A stretch of 64,000 nt of DNA from assembly GCA_029858305.1 (NCBI GenBank), contig JAOUFI010000006.1, forward strand, positions 1 through 64,000, written 5' to 3'. A model generated the notes under the pieces. The model had not been told where the DNA came from, made no database searches, and was given only the letters and a program-made list of their open reading frames with translations. Both the position numbers and the translations under genes were made by a program. This document shows positions 1 through 8,286 of the stretch, piece by piece. Each line of letters opens with the position of its first letter. Within the stretch, counting starts at the first letter, position 1. Origin of the DNA: Candidatus Thorarchaeota archaeon. Lineage in GTDB: Archaea > Asgardarchaeota > Thorarchaeia > Thorarchaeales > Thorarchaeaceae.

Positions 1-2
1 CC

Positions 3-542
3 TCCCGGGGAGCATCAGTGACACTTGTATTAGGGCCCACTTCTCAAAAACCCCCAGGACTTGCTGAAGTTGTTAATGTTCAGACAGCAGAGGAGATGAT
101 GAATGCAGTGATGAATGCACTATCGTCTCGGAAGACCGATGGTCTCGTGTCTGCAGCAGCTGTTTCTGATTATGTGCCTGCAAAGAAGGAAGAAACCAAA
201 CTTGCCTCTGGAAAAAGCGGTCTAGTGATTGAGTTTTTGCCTACAAAGAAAATCATAGAGGAAGCTCGTAGCAAATACAAGAGCCTCTTCATTGTGGGAT
301 TCAAGGTTGAGTCGGGCATCAGTGACGAAGAGCTAGAAAAACGGGCAAGAGCCAAAATTAAGTCGGGAATTTGCGATTTGGTTGTTGCCAACGATGAGCA
401 GAAGAAGGGTGCTGCTTTTGATGTCGATACGAATGAGGTCCTCATAGTCGGAAAAAAGGATTTTGTGAAGCAAATACCACTTGCACCAAAGAGAGAAGTT
501 GCTCATCACATTGTTGACGTGATGATTACGAGTATGAAGTAA
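3..542 (+). CDS. coaBC: CoaBC C-terminal part (phosphopantothenate-cysteine ligase), 5' truncated by window
   Basis: The open frame enters from the left edge, so only the C-terminal CoaB half is visible. CoaB joins cysteine to 4'-phosphopantothenate in coenzyme A synthesis; in the fused protein the missing N-terminal CoaC half decarboxylates the product. Visible family marks are GPTSQKPP near the start, AAAVSDYVP, the KSGLVIEFLPTKKI stretch, GFKVES and DLVVANDE. The start is outside the window; an internal GTG at 18 is not a convincing start because the frame is open and CoaB-like before it. It ends 11 bases before the convergent roadblock gene. Confidence 0.9.
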   Translation, partial: SRGASVTLVLGPTSQKPPGLAEVVNVQTAEEMMNAVMNALSSRKTDGLVSAAAVSDYVPAKKEETKLASGKSGLVIEFLPTKKIIEEARSKYKSLFIVGFKVESGISDEELEKRARAKIKSGICDLVVANDEQKKGAAFDVDTNEVLIVGKKDFVKQIPLAPKREVAHHIVDVMITSMK

Positions 543-553
543 ATCCGCTTCAG

Positions 554-916
554 TTAGAGAATCTCAAGCAGAGCTTCAGCCATCCGTTTCATGTCCATGA
601 AAATAAGTCCCAGTTGAGCATCAACCTTTGCAAGTACCAAGAAGACGGCACGATCTCCGACTGAGGTGATGAGTGTATATCCCTTGTCGCCCTTTACATA
701 TATTTCAAGAAGATTCCCTCGATCTAACTCCATTGTTGCTTTCTCACCAAGAGAAGTGATTGCAGCGCTTATCGCAGCAACGTTTTCCTGCTCACTCTCT
801 GGTAAAGCAGAAGCAATCATGAGGCCATCGGGGGATACAAGCGCAGCGCCTTCAACACCGGGAACGGTTTCAAAGTCACGGATGATTTTGTTGATACTGT
901 CAACACGAGTAGACAT
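554..916 (-). CDS. Roadblock/LC7 domain protein (MglB-like)
   Basis: A 120-residue protein that is almost entirely one roadblock/LC7 domain: an N-terminal helix (STRVDSINKIIRDFE), then GVEGAALVSPDGLMIAS, a central helix around EQENVAAISAAITSLGEKA, strands around YTLITSVGDRAVFLVLAK, and a C-terminal helix. In bacteria and eukaryotes this fold dimerises and partners Ras-like GTPases (MglB, Ragulator, dynein light chains). Asgard genomes carry many; the GTPase at 5953-6654 is a nearby potential partner, which is inference. I prefer ATG at 916 over an upstream TTG at 943: GAGGG lies at good spacing, and the TATA box at 960-972 places transcription start at about 940. Confidence 0.85.
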   Translation of the reverse strand: MSTRVDSINKIIRDFETVPGVEGAALVSPDGLMIASALPESEQENVAAISAAITSLGEKATMELDRGNLLEIYVKGDKGYTLITSVGDRAVFLVLAKVDAQLGLIFMDMKRMAEALLEIL

Positions 917-959
917 GCTGGGACCCTCGGCTAATCCAAACAAAGGCTAGTCGGTGCAG

Positions 960-972
960 TATATATAAAACC
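960..972 (-). promoter_or_regulatory. TATA-box promoter of the roadblock gene
   Basis: On the minus strand the sequence reads GGTTTTATATATA, a good archaeal TATA box preceded by purine-rich bases (BRE-like). It lies about 45-55 bases before the ATG at 916, giving a short leader. Confidence 0.6.
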
Positions 973-1016
973 TTATTGTAAGCACATGGATTGCGCATTT
1001 AGTTAAAAGGAACAAA

Positions 1017-4000
1017 TCAGACACCGAAGTACTCCTTAGGGTCAAATTTGCCATCTTCTTCTTTGCGTTTCTCCTCTTCTTCCTTTAGACGCTTTTTCGG
1101 TTTGGACTCTCCTTTCTTTTCTCGGCGGAATGAGAATGAATCACCACGCTTTCGTTTGATATAGACCCAACCGACAATAACTGTAGCAACGATACCGCCC
1201 AAAATGATAATCACTACCCATGGGAATGGTCGCACTAACAGATATTGCTCAAAGACCAGAGAGAGCGTGTCAAATCCACTTTTACTAATGTAAAACCTCA
1301 AGTCAAAAACGCCTTGATTAGCAGAAGTCCATGCTTCAGATACTACTACAGTATAATAGCCATCGCCATTTTCTACTACATCCATTTCCGTTTCATTCAA
1401 CCAAAGATGTAGATTGACAGATTCAATAGGATTACCTTCAAAATCTGAAAGACGAATTGTGAATGTGACATGGTCACCTGCCCAAATAATGGATTGGCTC
1501 TGTGAAAGCTGTCTTAGACAGATTGATGGCATAGAACTCCACATTACAATGTTCTCGATGAATGCATCTCTGATTGAACCCGTTGGGTTTGTGGTGGTTA
1601 GTGTAACCTTTCCAGAACCATAAGTACCAGCGACTATCACAGGATTAGAACCAGTTGTTGCTAGTACGGTCAGATTAGCCCAGACTGACGTGAAATGACC
1701 AGTGTGACCAGTTGTTGTGTTTATTGTGTTAGGTGCCATCAACAATGGGTGTGTTTCCTCAACATATGTAACAGGGTCGCTATCCGTAAATGAATCATAA
1801 GACATTGGCCAAGGAATCCAAGGAAGGGATTCTGTTACTCCTAGTACGGCCAGGACACCTCCACTACGCATGTAGGTATCAAATCCACTTGTATATGATG
1901 ATAGATTCTCTGTGAACAATGAGAGTGTAGATGGTTCAATAATGACAGTATATCGAAGCGAAAGAAGAGGCAAGAATTCAGAAAAATTAGATGGCTCATA
2001 GTAATCATAGTCTACCATTAGAGGAGATAGTGCATCAGGAAGATACGTAGAGCTACCTAAAGCCGCAATCGAAGGAACACCTCGTGTGGGAACATGATTT
2101 CCAAAAACCTCAGTTGTAGGATCCACTGCAGAGATATGAGGTGATGCACTTGGTTCATAGAGTTGAATGGATGGGTCTCCAAAGAGTATCTGCTGATTGG
2201 CATAATCACGCGGATCTCTGCCAACAAGAGGATCTGCAAAGTCTGAGGATGTAAGAGATAGACCATATGAAAGGGCTTCTCCGATTGTATCGCCCTGACT
2301 CAGAGATTGTGCCATTAGTACTGAGAGCATTCCAGCAGGCTGAAAATAAACGGTTCGTGGCGAAGCGGTCACGGCTACAGCTCCGTGTTTCATAAGCATA
2401 AGGGGCATATCTGTGCCTCCAAGTAGACAGGCTGTGAGAATAACGATGGGAGAGCCAATGTTGCCAATTGCAGAGTCTAGCTCTTTTGTCGATCTTGTTA
2501 CATGATTCGAAGCTTCAGCCGTGAATACGACTGGGTTTACCAATTTATCGGCATCAGATGAACTCTCTCTCTCTAACTCACTTACTTCGAATCCAAAAGG
2601 CGTGTCCCCATTTCTCATTGAGAAATAGCCCGGTCCGTATGGTCGATTAGGAGGATCTCTAGGCAAGTGTGTTAATGTTCCGTGTGTGGAAAGAGACCAT
2701 AATGCGACTTGAGAATTTAACTGTGCGAAAGTCTCTGTGGCACCAACGTGACTCTCAATACCGAATCCAGCCGCTTCAAGGGCATCGGTGGAGTTCTCAA
2801 TCTGGAATAAGACTGAATAATGAAGTGCATTATCCACAAATTGTGCACCGTCCGTGTATGCATACATGCTAATCAGAGCTGTGTCAGAGGACTCAGCTGT
2901 GAGGAATAGATATCTGTGAAGTAAACCCCGATTGATGAGTACTGATGCTGTGGATGGCTCCTCAGCGGGTATTCGACCGGGATTGAAAGCACACTGTAGA
3001 GATCTGTCAAAACTTGAAGGAAGTAGCGACATTGGTGCCACAATAACACAAGATTGCGCTTCTGTTGCGTTGCGAGCTCCGCGTACGGAAAGAAAACTCT
3101 CAAAGTCATCCACAGACTTCATCATGGAGTATTTGTTTGGGATTCTCTCATCATACCATCCATTCTCAGCACGGTTCTCATACTTGTTAATAACATAGAT
3201 GTTATTGATCTCAGGTCCAATGAGATATGGAGCCCAAGTTTCTTGAGCACGTGTTATCATTTGATTATCATTGCTGCTAAGAGAGAATATAGGAGCACCA
3301 TGAACTGCTGCTGAGTAAGCCGCTGGTCCGATGAACTCACTATTGTCCCCAGTAGGGACTGTAACTACAATGTCTGAACTCTTGGATAATTCAGTGATAT
3401 TTCCAGAAATTGCACTATAGCTATTTAGATTCAATACTGTGGCAGAAGCTGACAGTTCAGTTATGAGTGATGTCTGCTGCAGGTCCCCTACATCAACAAA
3501 CCAGACTGTTGATACATTTAATCTGTCAAGTGCCCATTGAGTGATTTGAGGGACTTGAGTGGGTTCTGCATAGAGAAGTGGAGCATTGAGGAGAGAAGCA
3601 AGAACTGCGCCATTTGAAGCAGATTCCAAATAATTCTGTAAATCTATTGGAAGTCGTGATATCCTCCATGAAAGATTGATGTTATTCTGTTCATTCGTTG
3701 CACCCATCCAAGATGCGATGATATTCCAATTGCCTTCCATAGGGTATGGGAGCTGAATGGTTTCTCGTCCAGGATTAGATAGGATGCTACCAGCAGGTGC
3801 CCACATGACTAAACGACCATTGGGATCTACTAAGGCAAGGTTGAGGTCAGTAGCAACATTATCCCAGTTCATTGTCACATTCAACCATTTTGCGTTCGAA
3901 GGAATAGAAACCGATTGAGAGTATCCGGGATGATAGAGAACTTCGCAATTCATGCTTGTGGTTCCGGGAGTAGCCCTAGTTACATTCATGGTCCAAACAC

Positions 4001-4841
4001 CATCAGCTGTCTTTGGAAGCCAGAAATGTAGTGGAACAGGACTTGCTACATACCCGGGATGCCTTGAAAAATAGACTTGGTTATTCACGGAATAATCTAC
4101 TATCTCTCCATTTGGATCAATTAACTCATGAGTAAGAATCTCAGTACCTGTCCAATTGAAACTGCCTTCGAGCCAGCCTGCCCAAGTAGGGGGCGTGAAA
4201 GTTATGCTGGAGGGGGTGGTAACTCCTGTTACAGAACCTCCAAAGGTATCAAGTTGTGAAGCATCATTTAGAAAAGTATGACTACTGTTTCCTGTGATGA
4301 CTCCACTTGTCTGAAAATCATCCCTCGCCAGAGAGATTACTGCAATGTCAGAAGTGTGCCATTCTGAAACAGCTATTTTTGCCGCAATCTCAGCTGATGT
4401 CGTTCCGGTGAGTCGAGGGTATATCTTCTGCCCAATGCTGTACTGCAGATTTGTGAGATAAGATTCTGAGAAGTCACCAACAGAGATTGCTTGGGTCAGC
4501 CCTCCATCGGTGCTCAGATAATCGATCCAGTCTTCAAGAAACCAGCTCTCACTATTGGAACCAGTCGAATAAATCAGTGGAGAGATATATTGAGTCCCGT
4601 TTTCGTTAAACACGGAGGCTGAAATGGCAGAGATATAGGCGAACTCGTCGATGTATGAATTTGAATCAGGAGCGACGAAAACAATTCTTCTCAAAGGTGT
4701 CTGATTTCCATCAGCACTAGTTGAGAAGTGTCTGAGATTCGTAAATGAACTGGAAGAACTTGGGATAGCTATTGTGACGATGGACCCAAGAAGAACGACC
4801 ATAATGGTGAATGTCAATATCTTTGTTCGCCAGTGTTTCAA
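1017..4841 (-). CDS. Giant membrane-anchored surface protein with a C25 (gingipain/caspase-like) peptidase core
   Basis: The 1274-residue protein begins with a signal peptide (residues about 8-30, hydrophobic, followed by a Ser-rich stretch) and ends with one transmembrane helix (about 1206-1228) and a highly charged Lys/Glu cytoplasmic tail of about 46 residues. Between lie two beta-rich segments resembling pre-peptidase or Ig-like domains (about 180-390). A caspase/gingipain-like region follows, with His720 in SLSTHG and Cys805 in VILTACLLGG, the expected catalytic pair of clan CD peptidases. Later come a GATase-like or Ig segment with VAGTYGSGKVTL (about 1000-1110) and a beta domain before the membrane helix. 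The family match rests on the His/Cys motifs and the FGDPSIQLY motif typical of peptidase C25. It probably processes or displays proteins outside the cell; substrates are unknown. No neighbour shares its frame or strand context closely. Confidence 0.7.
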   Translation of the reverse strand: MKHWRTKILTFTIMVVLLGSIVTIAIPSSSSSFTNLRHFSTSADGNQTPLRRIVFVAPDSNSYIDEFAYISAISASVFNENGTQYISPLIYSTGSNSESWFLEDWIDYLSTDGGLTQAISVGDFSESYLTNLQYSIGQKIYPRLTGTTSAEIAAKIAVSEWHTSDIAVISLARDDFQTSGVITGNSSHTFLNDASQLDTFGGSVTGVTTPSSITFTPPTWAGWLEGSFNWTGTEILTHELIDPNGEIVDYSVNNQVYFSRHPGYVASPVPLHFWLPKTADGVWTMNVTRATPGTTSMNCEVLYHPGYSQSVSIPSNAKWLNVTMNWDNVATDLNLALVDPNGRLVMWAPAGSILSNPGRETIQLPYPMEGNWNIIASWMGATNEQNNINLSWRISRLPIDLQNYLESASNGAVLASLLNAPLLYAEPTQVPQITQWALDRLNVSTVWFVDVGDLQQTSLITELSASATVLNLNSYSAISGNITELSKSSDIVVTVPTGDNSEFIGPAAYSAAVHGAPIFSLSSNDNQMITRAQETWAPYLIGPEINNIYVINKYENRAENGWYDERIPNKYSMMKSVDDFESFLSVRGARNATEAQSCVIVAPMSLLPSSFDRSLQCAFNPGRIPAEEPSTASVLINRGLLHRYLFLTAESSDTALISMYAYTDGAQFVDNALHYSVLFQIENSTDALEAAGFGIESHVGATETFAQLNSQVALWSLSTHGTLTHLPRDPPNRPYGPGYFSMRNGDTPFGFEVSELERESSSDADKLVNPVVFTAEASNHVTRSTKELDSAIGNIGSPIVILTACLLGGTDMPLMLMKHGAVAVTASPRTVYFQPAGMLSVLMAQSLSQGDTIGEALSYGLSLTSSDFADPLVGRDPRDYANQQILFGDPSIQLYEPSASPHISAVDPTTEVFGNHVPTRGVPSIAALGSSTYLPDALSPLMVDYDYYEPSNFSEFLPLLSLRYTVIIEPSTLSLFTENLSSYTSGFDTYMRSGGVLAVLGVTESLPWIPWPMSYDSFTDSDPVTYVEETHPLLMAPNTINTTTGHTGHFTSVWANLTVLATTGSNPVIVAGTYGSGKVTLTTTNPTGSIRDAFIENIVMWSSMPSICLRQLSQSQSIIWAGDHVTFTIRLSDFEGNPIESVNLHLWLNETEMDVVENGDGYYTVVVSEAWTSANQGVFDLRFYISKSGFDTLSLVFEQYLLVRPFPWVVIIILGGIVATVIVGWVYIKRKRGDSFSFRREKKGESKPKKRLKEEEEKRKEEDGKFDPKEYFGV

Positions 4842-4945
4842 TAAGGTCTACTCCATTGGAAGATACATGAATGAGAAAAACTATGCAAATAGAGTTTTCC
4901 CGTTGAGAGACCTAGCAGGTCTGACTTCTGATTTCATGTGAGAAA

Positions 4946-5833
4946 TTAATCATCTTCGATACCAAGCAAATCTGGGTCAAAATCCTCATCAACATCATCG
5001 TCATCTGAGATCTCTTCTTCCTCAGGTAATGCGTCACGCAGATCATCTATCACGCGTCTGAGTCTCCGTCGAGTAGCCTTTGGTATATCCCACATCTTTT
5101 GCTCAGCCCTATCAAGAACCTCTCGACTGATATCGAAGATTTCTGCCTCGAAATAGTTCTGAGCTGCATCTACAAATAACTCAGCAGCCCTTCGTTCATC
5201 CCCACTAGTTTCTGCAATGTCTCCAAGCAATGAGAGTGCATCTGCAATACCAGATTTGTCGCCCATATCCTCGTATAGCTTCAATGCCTTCTTGATCGTT
5301 GCTTGGGCATTTGTCCAGTCCTCTTTATCGGCATATGCGGCGCCCATATCCATAATAACACTCGCCATCCCTTGATCATTCTCAAGAGTTTTGTAGGCTT
5401 TCTGCGCTTTCTTGAAGTACTCCATTGCTTCGTCAAAATTGCCATGACCAAGGCTTGCCAATGCCAAGCCGTATATAGCATCTGCAACACCACTATTATT
5501 TGAAACCTTCTCGAAGAGCTTCATTGCTGTTTGCAGTGATGTTAATGCCTCATCCCATCTTTCCAAGTTTATACTTGCTACTCCAAGATTGTACATTGTA
5601 TCGCTAGTGCCATTCTCATCCTTCAGATCCTTGTAGATTCGTTGGGATTCTTCAAAACACTTGTGAGCCTCATCAAACTCCGCAACAGACATGTAGATGT
5701 TACCTGCTGCATTAAACATTTTTGCAGCTTCATCTTTTTCCCCAGCTTCAAGGGAAGCTGCGGCCTGTTCTAAAAGTTCTGCTGGATCAATATCATCAAT
5801 AGCGAGTTCAGGTTCTTCAGTCATCGGGCTCAC
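4946..5833 (-). CDS. TPR-repeat protein with acidic ends
   Basis: About six tetratricopeptide units of roughly 40 residues fill residues 30-245; repeated pieces such as YNLGVASINLERWDEAL, YGLALASLGHGNFDEAM and MGAAYADKEDWTNA show the pattern. Spacing of 40 residues resembles kinesin light chain or SNAP-type solenoids more than classic 34-residue TPRs. The last 30 residues are nearly all Asp and Glu. It is predicted cytosolic (no signal or membrane segment) and likely a protein-binding scaffold; the partner is not shown by the sequence. GTG at 5833 and ATG at 5824 are both possible starts; AGGTGA before the ATG favours 5824. Confidence 0.75.
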   Translation of the reverse strand: MSPMTEEPELAIDDIDPAELLEQAAASLEAGEKDEAAKMFNAAGNIYMSVAEFDEAHKCFEESQRIYKDLKDENGTSDTMYNLGVASINLERWDEALTSLQTAMKLFEKVSNNSGVADAIYGLALASLGHGNFDEAMEYFKKAQKAYKTLENDQGMASVIMDMGAAYADKEDWTNAQATIKKALKLYEDMGDKSGIADALSLLGDIAETSGDERRAAELFVDAAQNYFEAEIFDISREVLDRAEQKMWDIPKATRRRLRRVIDDLRDALPEEEEISDDDDVDEDFDPDLLGIEDD

Positions 5834-5952
5834 CTATCAATTATGAGTGGTTGCGGCCTATATCGCTTTTGATTCTTTCTAAAGAAACAACTTCCCTATA
5901 TCTCAATTGATACTAGAAGTGAAAATACGGATAAGAGTCTTTGAAAACTTCA

Positions 5953-6654
5953 TTATTTCTGCATAATACTGACTGGATTTTCTAGAAGGGCGCGAACTGA
6001 GTCCTTGACAACAAACTGTTCATCACCGACTTGAACTTCAAGGAGTTTTCGGAGTTCAAACCGTCGCAGATAGCCTACAGCCTGCTCCCGCTCAAGGTTG
6101 AGATCTTTCATCAGTTTCTTGAGACCATCTTTGGCCCCACTGTACTGAGCAAACTTAGCAAAGACAGAACTCCATTGCATCATTACTAAATAGAGTAAAG
6201 TTCTGAGCATACTATCAACATTGGCTCCCGTCTTTGCAGATACTGGAAAGACAGGAAGACCAGCTAGAAATCGAAGGTTCATTCTGAGAGAGTCAACAGG
6301 TCGGGATTCCTGTACATCTTGCTTATTGGCTGCTACGACACAGGGTACTCCTGGTAGAAAGAATGCAATTTCACGGAAGAATAGCTTGGCTCTAGCATCA
6401 GACTCTGGATCTACAGAATCAACGACAAAGATGATACCATCTGCTCCTGAGCTTAGTATTTTACGCATAGTTCGAAATCGTAAGAGCCCTGGTGTGCCAA
6501 ACATGAAGACGCTCATACCAGCTACATTGGCTAGGCCATGATCCATTGCAATGGTTGTGCCCCTACGTTCAATGTTGATACAAGCTCCATTTGTAATATG
6601 GTGTATCATCTGACTCTTACCAGCTTCATAAGGTCCAGTCACAACAATCTTCAT
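5953..6654 (-). CDS. Ras-superfamily small GTPase with C-terminal extension
   Basis: The 233-residue protein has all GTPase motifs: P-loop GPYEAGKS (7-14), switch Thr34 in RGTTIAMD, G3 FGTPG (52-56), G4 NKQD (110-113) and G5 SAK (139-141). G3 has TPG instead of the usual TAGQ, so the catalytic glutamine of Ras/Rab is absent, as in several Asgard and bacterial MglA-like or SRPRB-like GTPases. The last 60 residues (about 165-233) form an extra helical or winged domain of unknown role. There is no C-terminal Cys for lipid attachment. With the roadblock and TPR genes it forms a cytoskeleton- or signalling-like neighbourhood, though they are not one operon. I cannot assign a subfamily. Confidence 0.85.
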   Translation of the reverse strand: MKIVVTGPYEAGKSQMIHHITNGACINIERRGTTIAMDHGLANVAGMSVFMFGTPGLLRFRTMRKILSSGADGIIFVVDSVDPESDARAKLFFREIAFFLPGVPCVVAANKQDVQESRPVDSLRMNLRFLAGLPVFPVSAKTGANVDSMLRTLLYLVMMQWSSVFAKFAQYSGAKDGLKKLMKDLNLEREQAVGYLRRFELRKLLEVQVGDEQFVVKDSVRALLENPVSIMQK

Positions 6655-6783
6655 TCCTAAACACCAGCGTCTTTCTTCTTGAATGGCATATTCCGTGTAA
6701 CCTGATGGGCGTTAAATGGTTTGCCGTTATTAAGCCTGAATCGTATAGCCTCCCATTATAGATGGCGCGTCCATAACCCAAGA

Positions 6784-6793
6784 GTATATATCG
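6784..6793 (+). promoter_or_regulatory. TATA-box upstream of the small gene at 6842
   Basis: GTATATATCG lies about 50 bases before the ATG at 6842 and would start transcription near 6815. It supports the reality of the short gene, since no other plus-strand gene follows. Confidence 0.45.
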
Positions 6794-6841
6794 ACAATAA
6801 GCGAACTATTGAACAGAATACTAATAGAAGTGAAGTAAGTC

Positions 6842-7006
6842 ATGTCGGAATCAAGGACAACACCCATCGAAGAGTTTTGGCTCTTTCATGATTTAGAAAA
6901 GGAAGAGATAATCGAGCTTCGTAAGTTCATAGATCCAGAGCTTGACCTCAAATGTGTTGAAGGAATAGATGTTCTTCTAGAAAAATTAAATCATTTGCTC
7001 GGTTAG
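6842..7006 (+). CDS. Small acidic protein, 54 residues, unknown
   Basis: ATG to TAG encodes a 54-residue protein beginning MSESRTTPIEEFWLFHDLEK. It is acidic and looks helical, with amphipathic segments around EEIIELRKFIDPEL and GIDVLLEKLNHLL. A TATA box sits about 50 bases upstream; the ribosome site is weak. It runs convergent to selD, with 69 bases between the two stops that hold two hairpins. I do not recognise the family. The composition and promoter suggest a real gene, but no homology is visible. Confidence 0.45.
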   Translation: MSESRTTPIEEFWLFHDLEKEEIIELRKFIDPELDLKCVEGIDVLLEKLNHLLG

Positions 7007-7023
7007 AATATGAGTGGAGACCG

Positions 7024-7072
7024 GCTACTCGCAGTAGCTATCCTCGAACGCCACGCCAGATGGTTTTTGGCG
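7024..7072 (-). other. Two stem-loops in the selD 3' region (candidate SECIS and/or terminator)
   Basis: Reading the selD mRNA, the stop codon is followed after 3 bases by hairpin A (positions 7072-7054: CGCCA, 9-nt loop, TGGCG), then by hairpin B (7038-7024: GCTACT, loop GCG, AGTAGC, a perfect 6-bp stem). Archaeal selenoprotein genes generally carry their SECIS in the 3' untranslated region, so this is where one is expected. I cannot confirm the conserved GAA/A internal loop by eye. Alternatively the hairpins separate the two convergent transcripts. Confidence 0.35.
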
Positions 7073-7075
7073 CTC

Positions 7076-8110
7076 TCACGGGAATTCGGTCTCAATAAAC
7101 TGAACATCTTGTGCCAATGTGGCACGTGGTGATCCGTCATGTTTTGTAGCTTTACCAACAGTCCAACAGGGCAGACCTTGGTCTGCTAGGAGCTCCTGGA
7201 ATTGATCAACTTTTTCAGGTTCCATAAACACAAGCATTCCGCCTGCAGTTTCAGCACCATATCCAGTTGATAATTTGTGACCAAAGAAATTGGCAAGTTC
7301 AAGCGTTCCTTTAATCACTGGAACTCGATTGATTACAACATCAACACCACTTAGAGAGCTCACATTACTTGCATGACCAAGTAGACCAAATCCAGTGATA
7401 TCAGTTGCAGCATTGACCCCGACTTTGTTCATCGCTTGAGCAACTTCAAAATTGCTCTGGGTCATAATGCGGACTGCATTTTCTTGCATTCTTAGCAAAG
7501 CAAGTTCGTCAAACTCAGCCAGCAGCATTTCACGTTTCTCATCCTTAAGGTCCCTGTAAGACCTCATAGCAGACTGAATACCAAGTGGTTTTGTTAGCAC
7601 TGCTATGTCGCCAGGATGTGCCCCACTAGAGTAAACAACATTTCGTGGATGGGTCACTCCTAAGGCGATTCCACCAAAGACCGGACAAGGATTGGTGATC
7701 GTTTGACCCCCAGAGAGTTTCGAACCAAGATCCGTCATAAAGCTGTTCATCCCCTTTAGGACATTAGCAACAATATGCTCGGGCAAGTTGTCGGGATATG
7801 CGAGGAACGCCTGTAGCGAGAGAATATTGGTAACTCCCATCGCAAACACATCGTTTGTGGCATTGCACGCGATGATTTTACCCTGAATGATGGGGTCATC
7901 GTGAATGGGTGTAAAGATGTCGACGTTCTCTACGACTGCTACTTCATCATTGACGATGCGGACCACAGCATCATCGCCCACCTCACCTTCACAGGTTGTT
8001 CCTTGTGAGAGAAGGCCAGCAGCCTGTAGAAGTCTTATGAGATCATCCTGTTTGACCTTACAGCTTCAACCATGAGTTGTTACCATTGCAGTGAGTCGCA
8101 CTTCAGCCAC
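7076..8110 (-). CDS. selD: Selenophosphate synthetase, probable selenoprotein (in-frame TGA = Sec15)
   Basis: SelD makes selenophosphate from selenide and ATP, the selenium donor for selenocysteine tRNA. A plain reading begins only at residue 36 (GTG, 7981), but the frame continues upstream with SelD-like sequence through one TGA at 8066-8068. The upstream residues read RLTAMVTTHG-TGA-SCKVKQ, aligning with the catalytic GCGCK segment of other SelD proteins, where the first Cys is often Sec. Thus TGA is Sec15, followed by Cys17 and Lys18. Downstream GDDAVV, DIFTPIHDDP, GQTITNPCPVFGG and DITGFGLLGHA are canonical. The start is GTG at 8110, with AAGGAGGA at 8123-8130; an in-frame ATG AGT CAC TAG precedes it directly. 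Total length is 344 residues. It is divergent from rtcB. This implies the organism has the Sec machinery; no other part of it is in this window. Confidence 0.88.
8066..8068 (-). other. In-frame TGA codon, predicted selenocysteine 15 of SelD
   Basis: TGA lies between GGT (Gly14) and AGC (Ser16), two codons before the conserved Cys-Lys of the SelD active site. All other codons from 8110 to 7079 are sense codons, so this is the only interruption and it sits exactly at the known Sec/Cys position. Confidence 0.85.
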
Positions 8111-8133
8111 CTAGTGACTCATCCTCCTTATTT

Positions 8134-8159
8134 TGTTCAGGTTTTTTCAACCCTGAACA
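8134..8159 (-). promoter_or_regulatory. Perfect stem-loop in the selD leader
   Basis: An 8-bp perfect inverted repeat (TGTTCAGG / CCTGAACA) with a 10-base A-rich loop on the mRNA strand ends 4 bases before the Shine-Dalgarno AAGGAGGA. A 6+4 bp pairing with one bulged G is an alternative. Its place next to the ribosome site suggests translational control or a 5' SECIS-type element; the function is not proven. Confidence 0.5.
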
Positions 8160-8195
8160 CTTCCTCCCATGGCAGGGAATAAGCCTTTCCCCATC

Positions 8196-8208
8196 GTTAT
8201 AATAAACA
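8196..8208 (-). promoter_or_regulatory. Putative TATA box of selD
   Basis: On the minus strand CTGTTTATTATAA is the best TATA-like match in the 176-base divergent region. It would start transcription near 8178, placing the 8134-8159 stem-loop inside the leader. Confidence 0.35.
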
Positions 8209-8232
8209 GTTTGTACAAGCTCACTTCACAAG

Positions 8233-8242
8233 CCTTATAGCG
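8233..8242 (+). promoter_or_regulatory. Putative TATA box of rtcB
   Basis: CCTTATAGCG lies about 45-55 bases before the rtcB ATG, predicting a start of transcription near 8262 and a short leader. Confidence 0.35.
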
Positions 8243-8286
8243 AGTCTAGCAAAGAAGGTCATAATTGGACATTGAGAGTGTGTTAG

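Noticed and set aside
7076-8110. selD as a broken pseudogene
   Set aside because: The only interruption is TGA at the catalytic Sec/Cys position; everything else is intact and conserved.
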